Below are positions 26,658-34,801 of a DNA stretch of 64,000 nt, piece by piece. The stretch is from Singulisphaera sp. GP187 (GTDB lineage Bacteria; Planctomycetota; Planctomycetia; Isosphaerales; Isosphaeraceae), in the NCBI RefSeq assembly GCF_900129635.1, contig NZ_FSRB01000001.1, positions 3,635,501 to 3,699,500 on the forward strand, in the 5' to 3' direction. Numbering within the stretch: position 1 is the stretch's first letter; each line of letters begins with the position of its first letter. A model generated the notes under the pieces. It searched no databases. It was given only the letters and a program-made list of their open reading frames with translations, and had not been told where the DNA came from. The position numbers and the translations under genes were made by a program.

Positions 26658-27070
26658 GCGACAAGTGACTCTATGACACAAGGCCTCAATTGTTGCTAGA
26701 TCGAACTCGAGCCAAGCAGGTTCCTGACCCGACTCGCTTGAGAGCGTATGCTCCCTGCCTTTTGTAGGGTGGACACGGCCCACCATGGAATCGGCTCGAG
26801 AGCGTAACCACCCTGTGTTTTGTCAGGTCCGCAATCGCGGACCCGACTCATAAATCCACGTGGGACAACGAGACAATCGAAGATCCTATGCAGGAAACGT
26901 GGGCGGGACGCCCGCGGTCCCAGGGCTGAAGCGGCTCCCTGAGTTGAGCGGGAGCCCGAGTGATCGGCGCACGGGTTGAGTTGGGGCCAAACCCGGGCCC
27001 CGCACATCATCCCGAGGCATTCCCCATCGACCGACGGTGGGGCTGCGCCACCCAAATCGGTCAGGCCAAG
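26658..27070. other. Stem-loop-rich intergenic DNA upstream of the array
   Basis: There is no convincing gene. Several short inverted repeats follow one another: GGTCCGC/GCGGACC (26826-26843), GGGCG/CGCCC (about 26901-26913), GGCTCCC/GGGAGCC (26933-26956), GGGGCC/GGCCCC (26983-27001) and GACCGA/TCGGTC with GGTGG/CCACC nested inside (27029-27062). A half copy of the GTGGGCACGGCCCACC family is at 26763. Confidence 0.6.
26763..26788. repeat. GTGGGCACGGCCCACC family, single arm (copy C)
   Basis: TGTAGGGTGGACACGGCCCACC matches the left arm of the full inverted repeats at 36702 and 54003. I see no clean right arm, so this looks like a truncated copy. Confidence 0.6.
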
Positions 27071-28344
27071 GCGGTCCGGGGACCCGACCTACAGGAGAAC
27101 TCACGTCTTCCCCCCCGGGGACGTGAGATAGCCCCATAGGCCGGGCCCCGCGGACCGCCTTTTCGTCGGCCAAGTCTCGTTGTCTGGTTTGAGGAGCGGC
27201 CCGCGGAACCCGACCCACCGACAGCTCCACGTTTTCCCCCCCGGGAACGTGAAGCCACCAGAGAGGCCGGGTTCCGCGAACCGCCCTTCGATGGACGATT
27301 GTCAAAACAAGCGGCCCGGGGATCCCAGCCCACGGCAAGCAAAGTGCCTTCCCCCCCGGGAGCACCAGCCGGTCCATAGGCCGGGATCCTCGGGCCGCTA
27401 CTCACAGAGTCAACCACTCCTCCCACTCTGCCTTCAACAGATTCAGCGGCCCGGGGATCCCAGCCCACGGCAAGCAAAGTGCCTTCCCCCCCGGGGGCAT
27501 CAGCCGGTCCATAGGCCGGGATCCTCGGGCCGCTATGCTCCAAACAAAAACCTGCGATATCTGCAACTAACTCGGTTTTAGCGGCCCGGGGATCCCAGCC
27601 CACGGCAAGCAAAGTGCCTTCCCCCCCGGGAGCACCAGCCGGTCCATAGGCCGGGATCCTCGGGCCGCTACTCACAGAGTCAACCACTCCTCCCACTCTG
27701 CCTTCAACAGATTCAGCGGCCCGGGGATCCCAGCCCACGGCAAGCAAAGTGCCTTCCCCCCCGGGGGCATCAGCCGGTCCATAGGCCGGGATCCTCGGGC
27801 CGCTATGCTCCAAACAAAAACCTGCGATATCTGCAACTAACTCGGTTTTAGCGGCCCGGGGATCCCAGCCCACGGCAAGCAAAGTGCCTTCCCCCCCGGG
27901 GGCACCAGCCGGTCCATAGGCCGGGATCCTCGGGCCGCTATGCTCCAAACAAAAACCTGCGATATCTGCAACTAACTCGGTTTTAGCGGCCCGGGGATCC
28001 CAGCCCACGGCAAGCAAAGTGCCTTCCCCCCCGGGAGCACCAGCCGGTCCATAGGCCGGGATCCTCGGGCCGCTACTCACAGAGTCAACCACTCCTCCCA
28101 CTCTGCCTTCAACAGATTCAGCGGCCCGGGGATCCCAGCCCACGGCAAGCAAAGTGCCTTCCCCCCCGGGGGCATCAGCCGGTCCATAGGCCGGGATCCT
28201 CGGGCCGCTATGCTCCAAACAAAAACCTGCGATATCTGCAACTGACTCGATTTCAGCGGCCCGGGGATCCCAGCCCACGGCAAGCAATATGCCTTCCCCC
28301 CCGGGGGCATCAGCCGGTCCATAGGCCGGGATCCTCGGGCCGCT
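27071..28344. repeat. Tandem array of ten hairpin elements (89-90 bp units)
   Basis: Eight near-identical 89 bp units start at 27311, 27446, 27581, 27716, 27851, 27986, 28121 and 28256, exactly 135 bp apart. Two diverged units precede them at 27071 (89 bp) and 27196 (90 bp). The unit ends pair as a 16 bp stem (GCGGCCCGGGGATCCC with GGGATCCTCGGGCCGC, one G-T). An inner hairpin (GTGCC/GGCAC type) carries the loop TTCCCCCCCGGG, present in all ten units. The 46-base spacers are of two kinds, A (ACTCACAGAGTCAACCACTC start) and B (ATGCTCCAAACAAAAACCTG start), in the order A B A B B A B'. The first two spacers are 36 and 26 bases and unrelated. Units differ by paired changes that keep the stems. Units are too long and too palindromic for CRISPR repeats, and no cas genes are near. 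Function is unknown. Confidence 0.92.
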
Positions 28345-28757
28345 CATGAGCCTCACGCAAAAACGCGACATACTGGCTGAAATCCATTTCATTTCGCGAC
28401 GCAAGACAGCATTAACGAGCAACGGCTCCATCACATGGACAATGAAACAAGCTCTGTTCTGTGGACGAAACAACTCACCGGTCAAATCAACGCAACCAGA
28501 CCACCAACGATGCTGGAGATCGGCAGACGTTTGATTACCCAATGCGTGTCACCCCAATGAACCACCAGCGCACCAAGAGGTCAGCACCACTTGAGACCAC
28601 TGATTTGGAGTCATGATCATCGCCTGGCTAGCCGCCGTGACGACACAGTACGCGCATTAACAAGTTCCACTTCGGGCTGGCCCTCCTCAACAGAAGATGT
28701 TGAGAGCAACAGCGAGCCGTCGACTGGAAGCGGCGTGAACGATGCGTGAGACGGATC
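28345..28757. other. Intergenic after the array, nothing identified
   Basis: This is less GC-rich than the surroundings. A 62-codon plus-strand frame (28346-28534) starts right at the array edge but has no ribosome binding site or recognisable domain, and I do not call it. Confidence 0.4.
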
Positions 28758-29114
28758 TCAGCAGCGAAGAATGGAGAAGACGAGCGGAGGCCTCGCAAGC
28801 AGAATTTGCGGCGAGGAGAAGCTCATAAGGAGAGTGGGAAAGGTGTTTTCACCGAAAACGATCTGAGAGACTGTTGTCGAACAGTCGATCTCATTCGATT
28901 CCTGCTCGCCGAGAGCGGTCTCATCTAGACCCTCAATCAACAAGCGATACGGTGAAGGTGAATCGGCGGGACTATGAATCAGTAGCGAAGGCTCGTAGCT
29001 CGTTGTGGCCCAAGTTACGCTCAAAACATCAAGACCGACCGACCGCTCAGCCTCAATACCCGTTCCGGGCATGAGAAGCGCGAGAGCAGTGATGAGGGTC
29101 GGTAAAAATTGCAT
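28758..29114 (-). CDS. Possible small secreted protein
   Basis: The 118-codon frame starts MQFLPTLITALALLMPGTG, which looks like a signal peptide with cleavage after GIEA near residue 22. The rest has no known domain. Codon use is less GC-biased than in neighbouring genes, and no clear ribosome binding site precedes the ATG. It could be a genuine small gene, a remnant of a transferred gene or chance. It lies between the hairpin array and tRNA-Cys. Confidence 0.3.
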   Translation of the reverse strand: MQFLPTLITALALLMPGTGIEAERSVGLDVLSVTWATTSYEPSLLIHSPADSPSPYRLLIEGLDETALGEQESNEIDCSTTVSQIVFGENTFPTLLMSFSSPQILLARPPLVFSILRC

Positions 29115-29310
29115 TTGAGCGAGACTTCACTTCAGCAATGAGTGTGGTGAGTCCGTTACTTGCCCCTTTATTATCTGACTCGCTCCGAATTTGGCAAGGC
29201 CTTCCCTTAAAATTTTCTAATCTTCGAGTTCGCCGATTACTTTTGAACTTCATCAAAACCCGACTTGCCGAGCCGCCACTCTGGCGGTATTATACGTCCC
29301 TTCGCGGTAA

Positions 29311-29381
<71 letters not shown>

Positions 29382-29400
29382 CTGATCGAATGCGGTTGAG

Positions 29401-29433
29401 AACCCCTGGTCCCCCAGGGGTTTCTTCGTTTTG
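29401..29433 (+). terminator. Intrinsic terminator of tRNA-Cys
   Basis: AACCCCTGG (29401-29409) pairs perfectly with CCAGGGGTT (29414-29422) over a four-base loop, followed by TTCTTCGTTTT. Confidence 0.85.
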
Positions 29434-30570
29434 AAGCGACTTTACTTTATTAGATAGGGCTCGGCATTGCCCGGATTGCTTCGCCCCCGAGGGTAAATCC
29501 CCCCCGCTCACACCAATCCGATGGATCGAACGACCCGCTCGGGCCGTGCCATTTCCGGCTTGCGAAGCAACATCCACACTTCCCCTTTTCTCCCCGTGCT
29601 GACCGGCTGAAACCGACCCGACAAGAATCTCCTGGTAAAGTTTCCCTGAACCGGTTTGCCCCAACTGCAGCGAACTAAGACTACAGATCGCGGGCCTTCT
29701 CAAGGTGAAGGGCGAATCGAGAGCGATCAAAATCGAAGGAAATCTGCAGCTCGTGACAGGCTTCGTCGATTTTTCTTGGCGATTTGAGACGAATTTGTCT
29801 CACCGATATGGGTAAACTCGATCGAAGCTCACTGCGTCACCACTTGCGAGCGCCCCTGTGAACGGGTTGGGGAACGAACGGCTTACCGGACTGGCCCCTC
29901 CGGCCAACGGAACGAACCCTTTGAAGCGTGCGTTGAGTACTGCGATTGACTCGAAACAGAAGCATTCGGAAACCTGCACTCGTCGTCCTCAGTTTCGCGG
30001 AAGAAGCCAGAGTCGAAGGTGAAGTCGAACGCGAGGTCGCGTCTGTCTATGGAGACGTTTCGGGATCTCGATGGGCCAGATGAAACGGGAGCGGCCCCAT
30101 TGGGATGGATCCATTCTCCCACGGCAGGAATGGCGGTTTCGACAATGTCGAGAACGAACGACTACGGGCGAAATACAACCTGGAGCTACCTGATCGAATT
30201 CCTGAGCCAGAACCGGAGTCCATGGGACCAAGGTCTGCTCGAGGCTCACTGGGATACCGCGGCCCCAACCCCGTTCATTCAGGCGAACCTCGAACGAGCG
30301 AAGCAAAAACGCCGGAGTTTCCTCGCTATCCTCTCTTCGTGGCGAAGGAATTATCTCAACGGCCTGATCTGGGGTTACGAAAAAGAACTCGAGAGGCGAG
30401 TTCACCTGGACGAAACCTGAATCGAAGTCGGTCATCACCCCGAAGTCCGCCGGCCTCGCGCGCCTCGGAGCTCTCTCCGACAGCGAGGCCTACGCGGCTC
30501 TGCGCTTGCCCCCACTTCCAGAACGTGCGAACGAATCGAATCCTCGCATTCGAGGCGAAATCCCGACTGC
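29434..30570. other. Long intergenic region, no convincing gene
   Basis: Open frames exist on both strands at about 29989-30438, including a 133-codon plus-strand frame at 30019-30420 (starts MKSNARSRLSMETF). None has a known domain, a good ribosome binding site or a codon bias clearly better than its shadow. Decayed coding sequence is possible. Confidence 0.4.
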
Positions 30571-30572
30571 CT

Positions 30573-30700
30573 GTTGACACGTTAATTGTTTCAACGTACA
30601 TTTGGTTAACGAAGGAGGAACGACGTACGGCTCAGCACCACGTCTTCCTCCTTACCACTTGGCCATTTAGCTGTTTCAACAATCATTGTTTCGAGGGCAA
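30573..30700 (+). promoter_or_regulatory. Control region of the doxX-pirin unit
   Basis: The region starts with TTGACA (about 30574) and contains the inverted repeat CGTTAA...TTAACG around CGTACATT. It also holds three copies of TGTTTC (two as TGTTTCAAC, in ATTGTTTCAACG and CTGTTTCAACAATCATTGTTTC). Short repeated AT-rich half-sites like this are typical of small winged-helix repressors, which often control DoxX and pirin genes. The regulator is not encoded nearby. Confidence 0.45.
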
Positions 30701-30704
30701 TCCA

Positions 30705-31166
30705 ATGTCGGCTGGCGATCAAGGCGTCTGGAGTGCGGAGCTTGGCCGGTTCGTGATTCGGGGTGCGCTGGGGGTGGTGTTCGTCGGTCATGGGGCTCAG
30801 AAGCTTTTTGGCATGTTCGGCGGGCCGGGGCTCACGGGTTTCTCAGGGTTTCTTGATGGCCTTGGGGTCCCATTCCCCATGGTCAATGCGGTGCTGGCGG
30901 GCTCGGCCGAGTTTTTCGGCGGCCTGGCGCTGCTGGCGGGGGTGGGAACACGGATTTCGGCCGCCTTGCTCGTCGTCACGATGACCGTGGCAACGTTTGC
31001 CGTCCGCAGTCGCGGCCTCAGCGTGCAGAACGGTGGGATGGAATATCCCCTGGTCCTGGCCGTCCTCCTCGTCGGAATCGGCCTGCTTGGTCCGGGCCGC
31101 CTGACGGTGGGCTCATGGGTCCGACCGGTCGCCGCGCAAGAGCACGACGGCGTGAATGCAGGTTGA
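30705..31166 (+). CDS. DoxX family membrane protein
   Basis: The 153-residue protein has four predicted membrane helices (FVIRGALGVVFVGHGAQKLFG; MVNAVLAGSAEFFGGLALLAG; ISAALLVVTMTVATFAV; YPLVLAVLLVGIGLLG). The 'GHGxQKLFGxFGGxGLxGF' signature is that of DoxX-like proteins, which in other bacteria link thiosulfate or thiol redox stress to the membrane. The frame is open far upstream (to 30105), but the ATG at 30705, with GAGGG upstream, gives exactly the family length. It is followed after 107 bases by a pirin gene; this pair is common and associated with oxidative or electrophile stress. Confidence 0.9.
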   Translation: MSAGDQGVWSAELGRFVIRGALGVVFVGHGAQKLFGMFGGPGLTGFSGFLDGLGVPFPMVNAVLAGSAEFFGGLALLAGVGTRISAALLVVTMTVATFAVRSRGLSVQNGGMEYPLVLAVLLVGIGLLGPGRLTVGSWVRPVAAQEHDGVNAG

Positions 31167-31273
31167 AAAGCGAGAGAAAGCGTCTGGGATAAAAGGTAAC
31201 GAGCGGTTCCTGAAAGCGTGAAATTCGATTCGAAGGGTCCAACGACATCGATCCGTATGAGGAGGACAGTCTC

Positions 31274-31972
31274 ATGGTTGCGATCCGAAGGTCAGCCGAG
31301 CGAGGCCATCGTCAACATGGGTGGCTCGATACCTATCACACCTTCTCGTTCGGCGATTACGTCGACCCGCTCCAGATGGGCTTCCGAGCGCTTCGGGTCT
31401 TGAACGAAGACTGGATTGAGGCGGGCCAAGGGTTCGGCGAGCATGGCCATCGCGACATGGAAATCCTCACCTACGTGCTCGAGGGTGCGGTGGCCCACCG
31501 CGACAGCCTCGGCAATGGGTCGGTGATCCGCCCGGGAGAGTTGCAACGGATGTCGGCCGGAACCGGCATTCTCCATAGCGAGGCCAACCCGTCGAAGGAC
31601 GAGCCGCTCCATCTGCTTCAGATCTGGCTCCGCCCCGACCGGAAGGGGTACGAGCCGAGCTATGAGCAGAAGTCGTTCGACCTGGATGAGCCGCGGGGAG
31701 CCTGGCGGCTCGTCGCCTCCGGCGACGGGCGTGACGGTTCGCTCGTGATTCACCAGGACGCCCGGCTCTGGATGGCGAAGCTCGACGCCGGTGCCTCGGT
31801 TCGCTTCGACCTCGAACCGGGCCGTCATGCCTGGCTGCAAGTCGCCCGAGGCACGGTGAAACTGGAGAATACGGAGCTTCAGGCCGGCGACGGCGCGGCG
31901 TTCAGCGACACCCAAGTCGTCGAACTCGAGGCCGGTCAACCGGCGGAGCTGCTCCTCTTCGACCTCGCCTGA
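31274..31972 (+). CDS. Pirin family protein (YhhW-like)
   Basis: The 232-residue bicupin protein has an N-terminal cupin with the metal-binding set His-x-His (GEHGHRDMEILTYVLEG, near residues 57-62) and later His and Glu in TGILHSEANPS (near 102-105). It also has the pirin signature SFGDYVDPLQMGFRALRVLNEDW. Some members oxidise quercetin with molecular oxygen using iron or nickel; the natural substrate is unknown here. The C-terminal cupin lacks metal ligands, as usual. It is probably co-transcribed with doxX. A strong hairpin follows. Confidence 0.92.
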   Translation: MVAIRRSAERGHRQHGWLDTYHTFSFGDYVDPLQMGFRALRVLNEDWIEAGQGFGEHGHRDMEILTYVLEGAVAHRDSLGNGSVIRPGELQRMSAGTGILHSEANPSKDEPLHLLQIWLRPDRKGYEPSYEQKSFDLDEPRGAWRLVASGDGRDGSLVIHQDARLWMAKLDAGASVRFDLEPGRHAWLQVARGTVKLENTELQAGDGAAFSDTQVVELEAGQPAELLLFDLA

Positions 31973-31997
31973 ACAAAACGTAAAAAAAGCAGGGAAC

Positions 31998-32033
31998 GAT
32001 TGGCCCGGTCCCCCCACCCGGTCCGGGCCGATC
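31998..32033. terminator. Bidirectional terminator between convergent genes
   Basis: GATTGGCCCGG pairs with CCGGGCCGATC (one G-T) over a C-rich loop. It sits between the pirin gene (plus) and the secreted-protein gene (minus). An A-run upstream gives T's for the minus strand. Confidence 0.7.
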
Positions 32034-32046
32034 GACTCCATTCCTA

Positions 32047-33336
32047 TCAAGGCAAGGGCACATCCTTGAACTCGAATTCGAGCGGGAGCGTCAATACCTT
32101 GCTCGGGGTTTCGTAGACGAGCTGGTAATCGGCCGGTTTACCGGGGGCATCGACGAAGAGGTATTCGAAGCCGATTTTTCCCCCTTCGGCCGCATTATTG
32201 GAGAAGCCGCCATTGTGCTCGAACCGAGAGCCGTCGGCCTTCTGGAGCCAGAGGCGATTGTTAAAAAGGCCCTGCCGATAGCTCTCGAACGCCGCCCCAC
32301 CGCTGGGGTAGGCGAGTTCCACGTTGACCTTCCAAACTTGCTCGTCGACTTCCGTCCCGTTGAGCGTGACCGCAATCTCGCCTTCCTTCTTGGTCACGTT
32401 CTCGGCGGCGAGGCTGGGAAATCGGAAGGTTTTCAGGCCTGCCGGGATCGTGATGTCGGCTTTGACCTTCAAGGAGGACAGCTTATTGGCCGCTCGATCC
32501 GGGGCATCCAGGTTGAGATTCAGCTCAGCGACGGGGTTGTCCGGGCGGAGCGGGACATCAGTGGATTCGGCCATGACTTGGGGCTCGACCTTCTTGCCCA
32601 TGTCATCGACGATCGAGAGCTCGTCGGCCTTCAGCGCCAGGAGCATGGGCCGAAGTCGGGGTTCCCAGGCCACCTCGAACTGGACGTTGGCGGTCTTCGT
32701 ATCGGCCTGGAAGTCGCGGAGGGCGCCAATCTGGCGGAGCGTGATCCGGAACGGGCCGTTGTACAAGACGCGGTACGTCGAAGGAGGAATCCCGGCCATC
32801 AGGCCGATCGATCCGTCCCCTGTATAGAAGTTGGGGGTGATCTCCGCCTTCCGGGCAATCTCGTCGAGCGCTTCGAGGAACGGCTTGTCCGTGAGGTCGA
32901 GGTCGAGCGCCGGGTTGGTGACCTCGGCCCCTTCCTGTTCCCGGAGGTCGGTCAGCACGTTGCCCGACTGCGTCTGGAGCGCCTTGAGCACCTCGGTCAG
33001 GCGGATCCCCTGCCCCTTGATCGTGACCTTGGACGCGCCGAGGTTGGTCGGATCCTGATTCTGCGTCTCCGACAGGGCCGCGCGAACCCGTTCGACCCCC
33101 TCCGCTCGGGCGTCTTTCTTCGCTTTGCCCGCCTCGGGCAGGAGCGGGAGAATCCGCGGTCCGAGCTTGATCAGGGCCTCCTCGGCCGCCTTCCGCGCCT
33201 CCATCTTGGGCGCTCCGAGCCGGTCGACGAGTTGGAGCACCCGATCGCGCAACGCAGCATCGCCCGTCTGCGCGTTCGTGTCAGAGACCATGACCATCAG
33301 GCCCAAGAACGCTACAGCCGCCATCCCGATTCGCAT
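32047..33336 (-). CDS. Secreted planctomycete protein of unknown function
   Basis: The start is taken at 33336 because AAGGAGC precedes it and the protein then begins with a signal peptide (MRIGMAAVAFLGLMVMVSDTNA). The frame is open to 33438, but the extra residues look untranslated. The mature protein of about 405 residues starts with a helical, HEAT-like segment (LVDRLGAPKMEARKAAEEAL, LGPRILPLLPEAG). A secretin-like or STN-like region follows (LTEVLKALQTQSGNVLTDLREQ), then beta-rich sequence to the end. I cannot assign an activity. It lies about 100 bases downstream of the M29 peptidase gene and may be co-transcribed with it. Confidence 0.78.
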   Translation of the reverse strand: MRIGMAAVAFLGLMVMVSDTNAQTGDAALRDRVLQLVDRLGAPKMEARKAAEEALIKLGPRILPLLPEAGKAKKDARAEGVERVRAALSETQNQDPTNLGASKVTIKGQGIRLTEVLKALQTQSGNVLTDLREQEGAEVTNPALDLDLTDKPFLEALDEIARKAEITPNFYTGDGSIGLMAGIPPSTYRVLYNGPFRITLRQIGALRDFQADTKTANVQFEVAWEPRLRPMLLALKADELSIVDDMGKKVEPQVMAESTDVPLRPDNPVAELNLNLDAPDRAANKLSSLKVKADITIPAGLKTFRFPSLAAENVTKKEGEIAVTLNGTEVDEQVWKVNVELAYPSGGAAFESYRQGLFNNRLWLQKADGSRFEHNGGFSNNAAEGGKIGFEYLFVDAPGKPADYQLVYETPSKVLTLPLEFEFKDVPLP

Positions 33337-33439
33337 GTCGGTTGCTCCTTGGCTCATGAGACCGTTCATCATTGCCCCGAACGGGTGGCCGACTCCCTCG
33401 TCGACCAGCCGCACCACCCCGCACCGGTTGATTCTCAAC

Positions 33440-34537
33440 TCAGGCGTCCGAACCGACGTGCCAGGTCCCGTTTTCCATCACGACCCGCCCGTCGGCCGTG
33501 ATTCGACCGCCCGTGCGCGTGTCGACGATCAGGTCCCAGTGGAGGGTCGACTCGTTGGTCCCCCCCGTCTCGGGATAGCTCTGGCCCAGGGCGAGATGGA
33601 CGGTGCCGCCGATCTTTTCGTCGTAGAGGATGCTGCCGGTGAACCGATCGATCCCCGGGTTCAGGCCCAGACCGAGCTCCCCCAAACGGCGGGCTCCTTC
33701 GTCGAGGTCGAGCATCGAGAGCAGGTAGTCCTCCCCCTCCTCCGCGCGGGCCGAGACGACTCGTCCCTCGGCAAACTCCAACGCGATGCCGACGAGCTCA
33801 CGCCCACCGCGGCAGACTGGAAATCCACAGCGGAGCCGCCCGGTCGCACTCGTTTCGATGGGCCCCGTGAAGATTTCGCCCGAGGGCATGTTCCGCCGAC
33901 CGTCCGAGTTGATCCAGGTCCGGCCGGCGACCGACAAGGTCAAATCGGTTCCGTCCGCCTCGATCCGGATCGTCTTGACCCCTGCCATGAACGCGATCAG
34001 TCCCGCCTGCCGACGGCCGAGAGCTTGCCAGGCCCCGACCGGGTCCGGTCGGTCGAGGAACATCGACGACGTGACGTAAGCCTCATAGTCGGCCAAGCTC
34101 ATTCCCGCGTCGTTCGCATAGGCCAAAGTCGGATACTGGGTCAAGACCCAGCGTTTCCGGCTGGCGGCCCGCCGGATCGGGTCGCGTGCCTTGTCGACGA
34201 TCGCTTGCCGAGCGGGGTCGATCCGACTCATCGACCGCGTGTCGCTCTCGGCCGAGATCCTGATCCGACCGTCGATCGTCTGAGCCTCGTACAAGGCCAC
34301 CGGCGGCACCGCGGCAAGCTGCGCCTCGGTCGCGTTCTGGAGGTAGAACTCGCTCAAGCCCGGCAGGTCGAGCCGCACGATCGGGTCCGCCCCCCGCAAG
34401 ACCACCGCCCGATAGCAGGCCTCGACCAACGGCCGCGCCTCCAGCTCCGACGCGATCAGGATCTTCTCGCCCGGCGCCACTCGCAAGCAATAGTCGACCA
34501 GCAAGTCCGCCCAGCGGCCGGTCAGATCGTCCGTCAC
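33440..34537 (-). CDS. M29 family aminopeptidase (aminopeptidase T-like)
   Basis: The 365-residue protein starts at GTG 34537 and matches the thermophilic metalloaminopeptidase family. That family removes N-terminal residues from short peptides using two metal ions. Recognisable segments are VAPGEKILIASELEARPLVEA at the start, MPSGEIFTGPIETSATG with the first Glu ligand, EEGEDYLLSMLDLDEGARRLGELGLGLNPGI, GTVHLALGQSYPETGGTNESTLHWDLIVD with His and Asp ligands, and a short C-terminus. No signal peptide, so cytoplasmic. Confidence 0.92.
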   Translation of the reverse strand: MTDDLTGRWADLLVDYCLRVAPGEKILIASELEARPLVEACYRAVVLRGADPIVRLDLPGLSEFYLQNATEAQLAAVPPVALYEAQTIDGRIRISAESDTRSMSRIDPARQAIVDKARDPIRRAASRKRWVLTQYPTLAYANDAGMSLADYEAYVTSSMFLDRPDPVGAWQALGRRQAGLIAFMAGVKTIRIEADGTDLTLSVAGRTWINSDGRRNMPSGEIFTGPIETSATGRLRCGFPVCRGGRELVGIALEFAEGRVVSARAEEGEDYLLSMLDLDEGARRLGELGLGLNPGIDRFTGSILYDEKIGGTVHLALGQSYPETGGTNESTLHWDLIVDTRTGGRITADGRVVMENGTWHVGSDA

Positions 34538-34801
34538 TCGACTACACCCCGTCGCAAGTACAAGACAATTGTCACAGTCCGTAAGAATTCACCTTATCGG
34601 AACCAGGTCGAGTCCGCAACGCTTGGCCGTGGGAAACTCAAGGCGAGGACAGGTCGAGCCCCGAGTGTGCCGGGGAGCGCTTGACGCGTTGCGCTCAACG
34701 GCTGAGAATCATTCTCAGTGTTATGCGCCGAGGTTTCGGCGTGCGTTGGCCGAGGACGTTGGTCTCGCCCACCGGTCATCACCCTCGAAGGGCCTTCTGG
34801 A

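Noticed and set aside
27071..28344. CRISPR array
   Set aside because: Repeats are 89-90 bp with 16 bp palindromic ends, spacers are only two types repeated many times, and there are no cas genes. CRISPR repeats are short and spacers are unique.
27071..28344. Integron cassette array with attC sites
   Set aside because: There are no integrase, no cassette genes between repeats and no RYYYAAC/GTTRRRY core sites; spacers of 46 bases are too short for cassettes.
28346..28534. 62-codon gene at the array edge
   Set aside because: Its start falls at the last unit of the repeat and the sequence has no recognisable domain.
30019..30420. 133-codon plus-strand gene
   Set aside because: No ribosome binding site or domain, and the opposite strand has an equally long frame. 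It may be chance or decayed coding.
32047..33438. Longer N-terminus of the secreted protein (start at 33438)
   Set aside because: A good ribosome binding site and a signal peptide place the start at 33336.
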